A stretch of DNA of 13,900 nt, from contig CAYXGZ010000075.1 in assembly GCA_964464755.1 (NCBI GenBank), positions 1-13,900 of the forward strand. The letters are read 5' to 3'. A program made the translations under genes and the position numbers. This document shows, piece by piece, positions 1-6,915 of the stretch. The notes beneath the pieces are model-generated. The model was not told the DNA's origin, searched no databases, and saw nothing but the letters and a program-made list of their open reading frames with translations. The first letter of the stretch is position 1; each line of letters starts with the position of its first letter. This DNA is from CAYXGZ01 sp964464755. GTDB lineage: Bacteria; Planctomycetota; MHYJ01; JACPRB01.

Positions 1-654
1 GTCGTAGGTCTTGAGGATCGTGTTCTTCGTGCTGAGGTAGACCGGCACCTTCGACATCAGCCCGTACTCGAAGCACGAGCGGGCGAAGTCGAGGATCGAC
101 GCGTCCGTGTTGAACATGCCCATCCCGACGCCGCCGCCCTCGAACTCGTTGACCACCCACTCCTGGCGGGCGCCGGCCTTCGGCTCCCACACGAGCTTCA
201 GCGTGCCCGCGCCGTCGAGCTTCACGTCGGTGGCCTTGTACTGGTCCGCGTGCGCGTGGCGGGCGACGATGATCGGCTTCGTCCACGTCGTGACCAGCCG
301 CGGCACGTTCTTGCAGACGATGGGCGCCCGGAAGATCGTCCCGCCGAGGATGTTGCGGATCGTCCCGTTCGGGGACTTCCACATCTTCTTGAGCGAGAAC
401 TCCTTCACCCGCGCCTCGTCGGGCGTGATCGTGGCGCACTTCACGCCGACCTTGTGCTTCTGGATCGCCTTCGCCGAATCGACCGTGACCTTGTCCTCGG
501 TCTTGTCCCGGTTCTCGACGGAGAGGTCGTAGACCTCGAGGTCGACGTCGAGGAAGGGCAGCAGGAGCTTGTCCTTGATCCACTCCCAGATGATGCGGGT
601 CATCTCGTCGCCCTTGAGCTCGACGACCGGATTCTTGACGCGGGTTTTCTTCAT
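1..654 (-). CDS. icd: NADP-dependent isocitrate dehydrogenase, N-terminal 218 residues (cut by left edge)
   Basis: Cytoplasmic TCA-cycle enzyme that oxidatively decarboxylates isocitrate to 2-oxoglutarate, making NADPH. Translating the minus strand from ATG 654 gives an open frame to base 1 with no stop. The usual length of this family is about 400 residues, so roughly the C-terminal half lies outside the window. Visible family motifs are the start KNPVVELKGDEMTRIIW (8-24), the isocitrate loop KSPNGTIRN (93-101), TIFRAP (106-111) and ARHAHADQYKATD (131-143). Arg132 aligns with the substrate-binding Arg132 of human IDH1. This is the eukaryotic-like homodimeric class, not the E. coli Icd class. 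No good Shine-Dalgarno precedes the start; instead a TATCCT hexamer ends 7 bases before the ATG. The gene lies 49 bases downstream of the PPC gene on the same strand but appears unrelated to it. Assignment is secure; the start is very likely. Confidence 0.95.
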   Translation of the reverse strand, partial: MKKTRVKNPVVELKGDEMTRIIWEWIKDKLLLPFLDVDLEVYDLSVENRDKTEDKVTVDSAKAIQKHKVGVKCATITPDEARVKEFSLKKMWKSPNGTIRNILGGTIFRAPIVCKNVPRLVTTWTKPIIVARHAHADQYKATDVKLDGAGTLKLVWEPKAGARQEWVVNEFEGGGVGMGMFNTDASILDFARSCFEYGLMSKVPVYLSTKNTILKTYD

Positions 655-661
655 GGCGGGG

Positions 662-690
662 AGGATAGCATCGGCCCTCGGAGTCGTCAC
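662..690 (-). promoter_or_regulatory. Candidate promoter of icd, near-leaderless
   Basis: On the minus strand, GTGACG (690-685) and TATCCT (667-662) match the -35 and -10 consensus at four of six bases each and are separated by exactly 17 bases. The -10 ends 7 bases before the icd ATG at 654, so transcription would begin at or next to the start codon. The -35 lies in the short gap behind the PPC stop codon (706-704). This is a pattern match only. The alternative is read-through from the upstream operon. Confidence 0.45.
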
Positions 691-703
691 GCGATCGGCG
701 GGC

Positions 704-2989
704 TCACTTCGCGGGTTCGGCGGCCACGATCTCGAAGGGGATCGCCGGCAGGACGCCGATGCCGATCCGCCGGTTCCGGGCGCCCTTGCCCTCCTTCCCG
801 CCGGACGGGTCGAGGTAGACCCCGACGATCAGGTTGCCCGCCGTCCCCGCGGGCGCGCCCTCCGCGTCGGCCTTGAAGAGCAGGACCAGTTCGCCCCTGC
901 GTGGGGTGGTCTCGACGAGCGTCACGCCCTTCGGGGCGTCGCCCAGCTCAAAGGTGATCGACTCGGGCTTGCCCCGGCCGTCGAGGCGGAGCCGGAGCTC
1001 GGCCGTGCCGCCGCGGGGGATCCGCAGCGGGAGCGACCCGGCGAACTCGGGCGGCGAGCGGCGGGGTCCCGGGGCGGCCATGGTGGCGATCAGCTCCTGG
1101 GCCGGCACGAGGTGCCGCCAGAGGAAGGCTTGCATCGAGTCCTCGCAGGGCCGCGCCGCGCGGACGATCGTCCGGCCCCCGCACTCCGCGCTCCCCTCGA
1201 TCCGGAGCGAGCGCGTGCCGTCGAAGCCCGCCGCCGGCGGCGTCAGCGTCATCCTCACGTGCCGCCCGCCCGCGGGGATCCGCGCGCCCTGGAGCTGGAA
1301 CCCGGCCGGGGCGTCCTTCAGCGCCAGCGCGATGGGCCCGTCGAAGCCGTCGAGGCGGATCGCGTAGACGTCGACCAGCGCCGCGATCCCGGGCCGGAGG
1401 TTCAGCGTCGAGGGCGTCATCCGCAGCGAGAAATCGGGCCGCGGCGGGCCGATCCGCATCCGGTACGCGTGCGCGTCGCTGCCCGCGCGCTGCGAGTCCG
1501 AGATCCGCACCACGTAGGTCCCGTCCTTCGGCAGGCGGAAGCGGAGGTACGAGTCCGCGTGGTGCGTCAGCGTGCCCATGTCCGTGCGCAGGTCGCCCTC
1601 CTTGCGCTCGACGTCGTCGTTCCAGGCCAGGACCCGGCCCGCGGCGTCGCAGAGCCGGACGAGCGAATCGAGCGGCGACTGCAGGCGCCGGGCGAGCACC
1701 TCGACCACGACCTCGGCGTCCGCCTGGCCCTCGAAGCGGAAGGCGTCCTCGTCGCCGACCCGGGCGATCCGTCCGTTGACGACGACCGGCGTCTCGATCC
1801 GCTGGGCGGAGCCGGCCGCGTCGTTGGGCTCGCGCTCGAGGAGGTCCGGCAGCGGGTCGACCGCGAAGGTCACGGGGTTGCTCGTCCACTCGCCGTCGCG
1901 CAGCGAGGCCTGGCGGACGGGCTCGTCCCCGGGCCGGGTGTCCAGCGGCAGCTGCCGGGCGAGGACGTTCCACCCGTCGATGGAGGCGAGCGTCTCCGCG
2001 CCCTCGCGTCCGCCGAGCGGGAACACGCCCTTGATGAAGGGCTGCTCGGAGACGTGGACGCGGTAGACGAAGTCCTCGCGGCCCCGGTAGAGCGAGTCGT
2101 GGAGGCGGAGCTCGTACTCGCCGGTCCTCGGGACGCGGAAGAAGACGACGGGGTCCGGGTCGTAGCGGTAGTCGTCGGCGAACGCGAGCTCGCGGCCCTC
2201 CGCGTCGTGGAGCGAGAGCACGGCCTGGAACCAGCCGGGGACCGCGTCGGCGATGAAGGGGACGAGCCGGCGCGCCTGGACCTGGATGACGAGCGGCTGC
2301 CCCTCGACGGCGCGGAAGCGGAAGGCGTCCTCGTCGCCGGGGCGGATCTGGCCGTTCCAGGTCGCGGGCAGGTCGACGGCCGGGCCGGCCGCCGGGGCCT
2401 CGTCGTAGGGCTTCGGGTCCAGGTGCTCCGCGAGCCGGCCGACCTGGAAGACGATCGGGTTCGTCAGGCCGAGCTGGGCCCGGAGGCGGATCTCGCGGTC
2501 GCCCGGCACCGCGTCGGCGTCGATCGTGACCTCGAGCAGCACGGTCTCGCCCACGGGCGAGTTCTGCTGCTTCTTCTCGTCGGGCCGGAGCATCTCGTGC
2601 ACGAGCCAGTCGAGCTCCACCGGGGCCAGCGTCTCGAGATTGTTCAGGAGCGGGTGGCTGGGGAGCTTCACCGGCTCCTTCGGCGGCTCCGAGGGCTTGC
2701 CCTCGCCCTTGAGGTCCTTCAGGCGGCGCAGGACCTCCTTGCGCTCGGGGCCGTTGAGTCGGATCGGCCGGCCCATGTAGCGGACGACCTTCGCGCGGAC
2801 TCCCGCGCCGGACACGACCGCGTCCCTGGTCCCCGTGAGCACCTGGCCGCCCGCGAGCACCTGGACGACCGTGCCCTGGCGCCCGCCGGCCGGGTAGCAG
2901 TACCCGAGCCGGGGCTCCTTGATGTCCTGGAAGCCCGACGCGGCGGGGACGCCGAGGAGCAGCGCGGCCAGCCAGGGGAGGCGCCTCAC
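704..2989 (-). CDS. Exported protein with two pre-peptidase C-terminal (PPC) domains
   Basis: 761 residues with a cleavable signal peptide (about 1-19, MRRLPWLAALLLGVPAASG). An IPT/TIG-like strand-rich segment follows (about 26-70, with YPAGGRQGT). A first PPC domain spans about 203-315 (NGQIRPGDEDAFRF ... TGEYELRLHDS). A second TIG-like segment starts at FPLGGREG (about 323). The second PPC domain spans about 386-515 (EPNDAAGSAQ, NGRIARVGDEDAFRF, DGTYVVRISDS). The rest (about 516-761) is beta-rich and unassigned. PPC domains are non-catalytic beta-sandwiches of secreted proteins; no protease or other catalytic domain is seen, so a binding or structural role outside the cell is inferred. The GTG start was chosen because the signal peptide begins there, an AAGGAG ribosome site lies 8 bases upstream, and it overlaps the DUF1501 stop as GTGA. 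The frame is open further upstream, but that part is a shadow of DUF1501. Such proteins commonly accompany DUF1501 and DUF1549/1553 genes in planctomycetes. Confidence 0.88.
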   Translation of the reverse strand: MRRLPWLAALLLGVPAASGFQDIKEPRLGYCYPAGGRQGTVVQVLAGGQVLTGTRDAVVSGAGVRAKVVRYMGRPIRLNGPERKEVLRRLKDLKGEGKPSEPPKEPVKLPSHPLLNNLETLAPVELDWLVHEMLRPDEKKQQNSPVGETVLLEVTIDADAVPGDREIRLRAQLGLTNPIVFQVGRLAEHLDPKPYDEAPAAGPAVDLPATWNGQIRPGDEDAFRFRAVEGQPLVIQVQARRLVPFIADAVPGWFQAVLSLHDAEGRELAFADDYRYDPDPVVFFRVPRTGEYELRLHDSLYRGREDFVYRVHVSEQPFIKGVFPLGGREGAETLASIDGWNVLARQLPLDTRPGDEPVRQASLRDGEWTSNPVTFAVDPLPDLLEREPNDAAGSAQRIETPVVVNGRIARVGDEDAFRFEGQADAEVVVEVLARRLQSPLDSLVRLCDAAGRVLAWNDDVERKEGDLRTDMGTLTHHADSYLRFRLPKDGTYVVRISDSQRAGSDAHAYRMRIGPPRPDFSLRMTPSTLNLRPGIAALVDVYAIRLDGFDGPIALALKDAPAGFQLQGARIPAGGRHVRMTLTPPAAGFDGTRSLRIEGSAECGGRTIVRAARPCEDSMQAFLWRHLVPAQELIATMAAPGPRRSPPEFAGSLPLRIPRGGTAELRLRLDGRGKPESITFELGDAPKGVTLVETTPRRGELVLLFKADAEGAPAGTAGNLIVGVYLDPSGGKEGKGARNRRIGIGVLPAIPFEIVAAEPAK

Positions 2990-3003
2990 GACATGAGCTC
3001 CTT
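2986..3003 (-). promoter_or_regulatory. Ribosome site and GTGA start/stop overlap coupling DUF1501 to the PPC gene
   Basis: The stop TGA of DUF1501 (2988-2986) and the start GTG of the PPC gene (2989-2987) share bases in a GTGA overlap. A strong AAGGAG lies inside the last DUF1501 codons (3003-2998), 8 bases before the GTG. This decides the PPC start and implies translational coupling, so the two products are probably made in fixed proportion. Confidence 0.8.
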
Positions 3004-4287
3004 CAGGCGGCCGCCGCTCTCGGCCCCGTCCTCGCGGGCCGGCATCGTGCGGACGTCGAGGCCCCTCGGGTTCGGCAGCGGCGCCTCGGGGTCGATCCCG
3101 AGCAGCTCGTAGATGCTCCCGATGACGTCGCGCGGGTAGACGGGCCGCTTCGCGACCTCGATCCCGCGCGGGTCGGACTCGCCGACGACGCGCCCCCCCT
3201 TGAAGCCGCCGCCCGCGACGAGCGCGGAGAAGCAGGCGCCGTGGTGGCCGCGGCCGCCGTTCCACGGGGCCTCCCACTGGACCTTGGGCGTGCGGCCGAA
3301 CTCGCCGCCCCACCAGACGATCGTCGAGTCGAGCAGGCCGCGCTCCGCGAGGTCCTGGAGCAGCGCGGACATCGCCTGGTCCATCTCGGGCAGCTTGCGG
3401 CCCATGATCTCGAAGTGCTGCTTGTGCGTGTCCCAGCCGTTGTAGTTGATCGTGACGTAGGGGACCTTCTTCTCGACGAGCCGGCGCGCCATCAGGCAGG
3501 ACTGGCCGAAGGTGTTCCGCCCGTAGCGGTCGCGCGTCTCGGGCTTCTCCTGCCCGAGGTCGAAGAGCTGGCGGACCTCGCCGAACATGAGGTCGTAGGC
3601 GTTCTTCTCGCAGCGGTCGAACTGCTCGAGGGCCGGGTCCCCGGGGCGCTCGCGGCCCAGGCGGTCGAGCCGGTGGAGCAGGTCCCGCCGCGCCCGCTGG
3701 CGCTCGTCGGTGATCCCCTCCGCGACGAGGCCGTCGACGGCGAAGGGCTGGCGGTTCGGGTCGCCGCCGGTGGCGAAGGGCTTGCAGCGCTGGCCGAGGA
3801 AGCCCGCCTCCGAGAAGCGGCCCTGCAGCTGCGTCAGCACGACGTAGGGCGGCAGCACGCCCGCGTGCCCGGGCGGCGGGCCCTTGAAGAGCGACACGAC
3901 CGCGCCCGCGGACGGGTACACCAGGCGGCCGGACTTCCGGCCGGTCTGCGCGATGTACGCCGCGGTCTCGTGCGAGTTCACCCCGTGCGTCATGCTGCGG
4001 ATGATCGAGTACTTGTCGGCCTGCGTCGCGAGCTTGGGCAGGAGCTGGCCGATCCGGACGCCGTCGACGTTGGTCTCGACCGGCTTGTCGAGCGGCCCGC
4101 AGTAGTCGCGGCCCGCCTCGGGCTTCGGGTCGAAGGTGTCGAGGTGGCAGGGGCCGCCCCACATCCAGATCTGGATGACGGACCGGGCGCGGGCGACGGG
4201 CGCCAGCTTCCCGAGGGGCAGGGCCAGGCCCGCGGCGCCGAGGGCGCCGAGCTTCAGCAGGTCGCGGCGGGTGGGATCGCCGACCAT
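2986..4287 (-). CDS. DUF1501 family protein with Tat signal
   Basis: 433 residues. The N-terminus carries a twin-arginine signal (TRRDLLKLG at 6-14, then a hydrophobic stretch to about residue 27), so it is probably folded in the cytoplasm and exported by Tat. Family motifs: IQIWMWGGPCHLDTFDPKP (38-56), the GWDTH motif (284-288), GGEFGRTPK (327-335) and GRGHHG (345-350). DUF1501 belongs to the alkaline phosphatase/sulfatase-like fold, and the conserved Asp, His and Glu residues suggest a metal site. No substrate is established for the family. The length is typical and complete. ATG 4287 was chosen over an upstream in-frame start because it begins the Tat signal, has GGGAG 7 bases upstream and lies 13 bases after the previous stop. 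It is the middle gene of a three-gene operon with DUF1549/1553 upstream and the PPC gene overlapping downstream, which implies a joint extracytoplasmic task. Confidence 0.92.
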   Translation of the reverse strand: MVGDPTRRDLLKLGALGAAGLALPLGKLAPVARARSVIQIWMWGGPCHLDTFDPKPEAGRDYCGPLDKPVETNVDGVRIGQLLPKLATQADKYSIIRSMTHGVNSHETAAYIAQTGRKSGRLVYPSAGAVVSLFKGPPPGHAGVLPPYVVLTQLQGRFSEAGFLGQRCKPFATGGDPNRQPFAVDGLVAEGITDERQRARRDLLHRLDRLGRERPGDPALEQFDRCEKNAYDLMFGEVRQLFDLGQEKPETRDRYGRNTFGQSCLMARRLVEKKVPYVTINYNGWDTHKQHFEIMGRKLPEMDQAMSALLQDLAERGLLDSTIVWWGGEFGRTPKVQWEAPWNGGRGHHGACFSALVAGGGFKGGRVVGESDPRGIEVAKRPVYPRDVIGSIYELLGIDPEAPLPNPRGLDVRTMPAREDGAESGGRLKELMS

Positions 4288-4300
4288 GGGCGGACTCCCT

Positions 4301-5815
4301 TCAATGGCGGAACAGGAATTCCTTGCTGTTGACCAGGGCCCACGCGAGGTCGTCGAGCGCCTGCTTCCTCGTGAGCCCCGGGGTCTTCGCGTAGGCCTGG
4401 ACGGCCTCGAGGTCCTCCTTGGCCGGCCGCCGCGAGAGGACCAGGAGGTAGAGCGAGCGCACGACGGCCTCGCCGTCGCCCTTCGCGGCCTGTGCGAGCT
4501 CCCGGATCCGCGGGCTGTTCTCAAGGCGCTTCTGCATCGTCGTGGAATTCACGAGGTGCAGCCGCTGGGCGTCCGTGCACTCGTTGTTGCGCTCCGAGAA
4601 GAGTCCCGTGTCGCGCGCGGGGCGCCCGAACATCTCGAGGAAGGAGCTCGTGATGCTCCCGTCCGGCAGCTCGATCGTCCGGTGCTGCTCCGGGAGGAAG
4701 GTGAAGGGCTCCGGGATCGGGCTCGAGTACTCCTCGTGCGTCCCGGTGATCGCGCCCAGCGCGTCCACGAGGACCTCGGCGTCGAGGCGGGTCACCGGGT
4801 AGTGCCCGAAGAGCGCCGTCGCCTCGGGCGCGGCCTTCGCGGGCGTCGACGACTGCTGCCAGGTCCGGGACGTGAGGATCAGCCGGTAGAGCTGCCGCAG
4901 GTCGTAGCGCGACTTCACGAACTCGCGCTCCAGGGCGGCCAGGAGGGCCGGGACGGCCGGCGGGTTGTCGGCGCGGAGGTCGTCGGGCTCGTGGACGACG
5001 CCGCGGCCGAAGAGCCAGGCCCAGGCCCGGTTGACGACGGCCCGGGCGAACCAGGGGTTGTCGTCGCGGATCAGCCAGTCGGCGAAGACGGCGCGCGGAT
5101 CGTCCTCGGGCCGCAGGACCGCCTCGCGGCCGTCGGGGAAGAGGGCCTTCCTCGCCTCGACGGGCGCCGGGTCGAGGAGGACGATCTCCTCCTTCCACTC
5201 CGAGGTCGGCTTGTAGGCCACGCGGGAGAAGAAGGCCGCCAGCCCCGCGGCGCGGTCCTTCGGCATCCGGTCGAGCCTCGTCCCCATGAACGTGAGGGCC
5301 ACGGCCCCGGCGAGGTCCGCGGGCGTGCGGCCCTGGACGGCGCGCCAGAAGTTCGCGGGCGGCACGCGGACGTTGCTCCCGCTCGCCGCGAGCAGCTCGC
5401 GCGCGAAGCGGTCGTAGGGCCGGTTCTCGCGGATCGCGTCGTGGATCCAGCGGTGGTAGGCCTGCACCGCGTTGGGCCAGAGGTTGATGGGGAACTCGGA
5501 CTTCAGCCGCAGCGCGTCGCCCCACTTCATCGACCAGTAGTCGGCGAACTCGGGCCGGAGCAGCAGCGCGTCGACCAGCGCGGCGCGCTTGTCGGGCGAA
5601 GGGTCGTCGAGGAAGGCGACGACCTCCTTCGGCGTCGGCAGCGTGCCGATGACGTCGAAGTACGCGCGTCGGACGAAGACCTCGTCGGAGCAGGCGGGCG
5701 CGAAGTCGAGCCCCCGGGCCCGGAGGGCGGCGCCCACGGCGTCGTCGACGGGATGGCCCGCGGGGACGGCGGGGGCGGCGAGGAGGAGGGGCAGGAGCAG
5801 CAGGACGCGGAGCAT
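4301..5815 (-). CDS. DUF1549/DUF1553 protein without cytochrome domain
   Basis: 504 residues with a clear signal peptide (MLRVLLLLPLLLAAPAVPA, cleavage near 19/20). The DUF1549 region (about 22-205) shows VRRAYFDVIGTLPTPKEVVAFLDD (48-71) and YWSMKWGDALR (93-103). The DUF1553 region (about 235-500) shows DNPWFARAVVNRAWAWLFGRGVV (252-274), NPPAVPALLAAL (284-295), LILTSRTWQQSS (312-323), RLDAEVLVDALGAITG (343-358) and the usual C-terminal ALVNSKEFLFRH. These domains are characteristic of planctomycetes and often follow a haem-binding PSCyt1 domain with CxxCH. Here only two cysteines (42 and 413) occur and no CxxCH, so this is a short, haem-less version. Biochemical function is unknown. ATG 5815 has GGGGAG 5 bases upstream. 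It is the first gene of the operon, and the region before it is shared with a divergent gene. Confidence 0.92.
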   Translation of the reverse strand: MLRVLLLLPLLLAAPAVPAGHPVDDAVGAALRARGLDFAPACSDEVFVRRAYFDVIGTLPTPKEVVAFLDDPSPDKRAALVDALLLRPEFADYWSMKWGDALRLKSEFPINLWPNAVQAYHRWIHDAIRENRPYDRFARELLAASGSNVRVPPANFWRAVQGRTPADLAGAVALTFMGTRLDRMPKDRAAGLAAFFSRVAYKPTSEWKEEIVLLDPAPVEARKALFPDGREAVLRPEDDPRAVFADWLIRDDNPWFARAVVNRAWAWLFGRGVVHEPDDLRADNPPAVPALLAALEREFVKSRYDLRQLYRLILTSRTWQQSSTPAKAAPEATALFGHYPVTRLDAEVLVDALGAITGTHEEYSSPIPEPFTFLPEQHRTIELPDGSITSSFLEMFGRPARDTGLFSERNNECTDAQRLHLVNSTTMQKRLENSPRIRELAQAAKGDGEAVVRSLYLLVLSRRPAKEDLEAVQAYAKTPGLTRKQALDDLAWALVNSKEFLFRH

Positions 5816-5912
5816 CGGGACTCCCCGGGGAATTCGTCATCCGTTCAACCCCGGACCGCAACTTCGGTTCCGCCAAATAGTTTAACAGGGTAAACGACTT
5901 GCGGGGGCCCGG
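5816..5912. promoter_or_regulatory. Divergent intergenic region with AT-rich island and inverted repeat
   Basis: These 97 bases separate the start codons of the minus-strand DUF1549/1553 operon and the plus-strand chorismatase-like gene, so they must hold promoters for both unless transcription enters from outside. Bases 5874-5899 are strikingly AT-rich compared with the surroundings. They contain the perfect inverted repeat GTTTA (5880-5884), 6-base spacer, TAAAC (5891-5895), a possible operator. No pair of -35 and -10 boxes with correct spacing stands out in either direction, so individual promoters are not assigned. Confidence 0.45.
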
Positions 5913-6908
5913 ATGATCGACGCCAGGACGCGGGACGACGAGGTCTTCCTGACGGGCACGTCGGACGGCGCGGCCGCGCTGCTCGAGTCGGCGGCCGCCG
6001 AGCTGGCCCGCCGCGGGGCGGCCCCGATCTCCGTGAAGGCCTACGGGCCCTCGGCCGAGCTGCGGGACGCGGTGCGGCGCAGCGGGCTGGGGGAGGGGAT
6101 CCCGGTCACCTACCTCGAGGCCGGCCCCGGCCGCGTCGGCCTGCAGGTCTGGGCGGCGGGCGCGGACGTGAAGCCCGCCGGGCCCGGCCGGCTCTGGAGC
6201 GGGCGCGGCTTCCGCGCGCTGCACCTCCCGGCGGTCCGCGGCGAGGGCGGCGGCCCCGCGGGCCAGGCCGAGTCGATGTTCGAGCGGGCCGGGGCGCTGC
6301 TGGCCGCGCACGGCTTCGGCTGGCGCCACGTGAAGCGGACCTGGATCTACCTCGCGCGGCTGCTCGACTGGTACGGCGACCTCAACCGCGTGCGCAGCGG
6401 CGTGTTCCGGCGCGTCGGCGTCGACGCGGCGACCGGCTACCCCGCCAGCACCGGCATCCAGGGCCGCAGCGGCGCGGGCGAGGAGTGCCAGATGGACGTC
6501 CTCGCCGTCGACGGCCTCTCCGCGCGCTACATCGTCTCGACCCCGCGGCAGAACGAGGCCGCGGCCTACGGCTCCGCGTTCTCCCGCGGAGTCGTCCTCG
6601 ACCGGGACGGCCGGCGCACGGTGCACGTCTCCGGGACCGCGAGCATCGACGCGGCCGGGCGCACGATCCACGTCGACGACCCCGCGGGCCAGGCGAGGGA
6701 GACCCTGGCCTGCGTCGAGTCGCTGCTCGGCGCCGAGGGCGCCCGGCTCTCCGACATCGTCTCGGCGACGTTGTTCGGCCGGGACGAGGGCGTGCTGGCG
6801 GCGGCGCGGGCCGCGCTCGGCCGCCTCCCGTTCCCGTTCGTGCCCGTGGTGGCGGACGTCTGCCGCCGGGACCTGCTCGTCGAACTCGAGGCGGTCGCCG
6901 CCTGGTGA
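5913..6908 (+). CDS. Chorismatase-like protein (FkbO/Hyg5/XanB2 family, RidA-like fold)
   Basis: 331 residues, no signal peptide, probably cytoplasmic. Chorismatases hydrolyse chorismate to pyruvate plus a dihydroxycyclohexadiene-carboxylate or a hydroxybenzoate. Seen here: a central segment KRTWIYLARLLDWYGDLNRVR (141-161) followed by YPASTGI (176-182); HVSGTAS (238-244); and a C-terminal ADVCRRDLLVELEAVA (314-329). The last segment places Cys317 seven residues before Glu324, the spacing I recall for the catalytic Cys and Glu of Hyg5-type enzymes. The C-terminal half resembles RidA/YjgF, but the position of RidA's catalytic Arg (in PFPFVPVV, 306-313) has no Arg, which argues against a simple imine deaminase. 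It is followed 7 bases later by DAHP synthase, so a link to aromatic metabolism is well supported by context. The ribosome site is weak (GGGGG, 5 bases before ATG). Alternative: an uncharacterised double-domain Rid protein. The exact product cannot be read from sequence. Confidence 0.68.
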   Translation: MIDARTRDDEVFLTGTSDGAAALLESAAAELARRGAAPISVKAYGPSAELRDAVRRSGLGEGIPVTYLEAGPGRVGLQVWAAGADVKPAGPGRLWSGRGFRALHLPAVRGEGGGPAGQAESMFERAGALLAAHGFGWRHVKRTWIYLARLLDWYGDLNRVRSGVFRRVGVDAATGYPASTGIQGRSGAGEECQMDVLAVDGLSARYIVSTPRQNEAAAYGSAFSRGVVLDRDGRRTVHVSGTASIDAAGRTIHVDDPAGQARETLACVESLLGAEGARLSDIVSATLFGRDEGVLAAARAALGRLPFPFVPVVADVCRRDLLVELEAVAAW

Positions 6909-6915
6909 GGTGCCC

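Noticed and set aside
569..3112. 847-residue plus-strand open frame opposite the PPC gene
   Set aside because: Extremely Arg/Asp/Glu/Leu/Val-rich low-complexity translation with no domain. It is antisense to a gene with a signal peptide and two recognisable domains; long antisense frames are expected at this GC content.
2990..4162. N-terminal extension of the PPC gene frame (391 residues)
   Set aside because: This part is a frame-shifted shadow of DUF1501. The signal peptide, ribosome site and GTGA overlap put the true start at 2989.
6910..6912. GTG as the start of DAHP synthase
   Set aside because: It would overlap the GAGG ribosome site that is ideally spaced for the ATG at 6916; homologues begin with the TIVV-like strand at the ATG.
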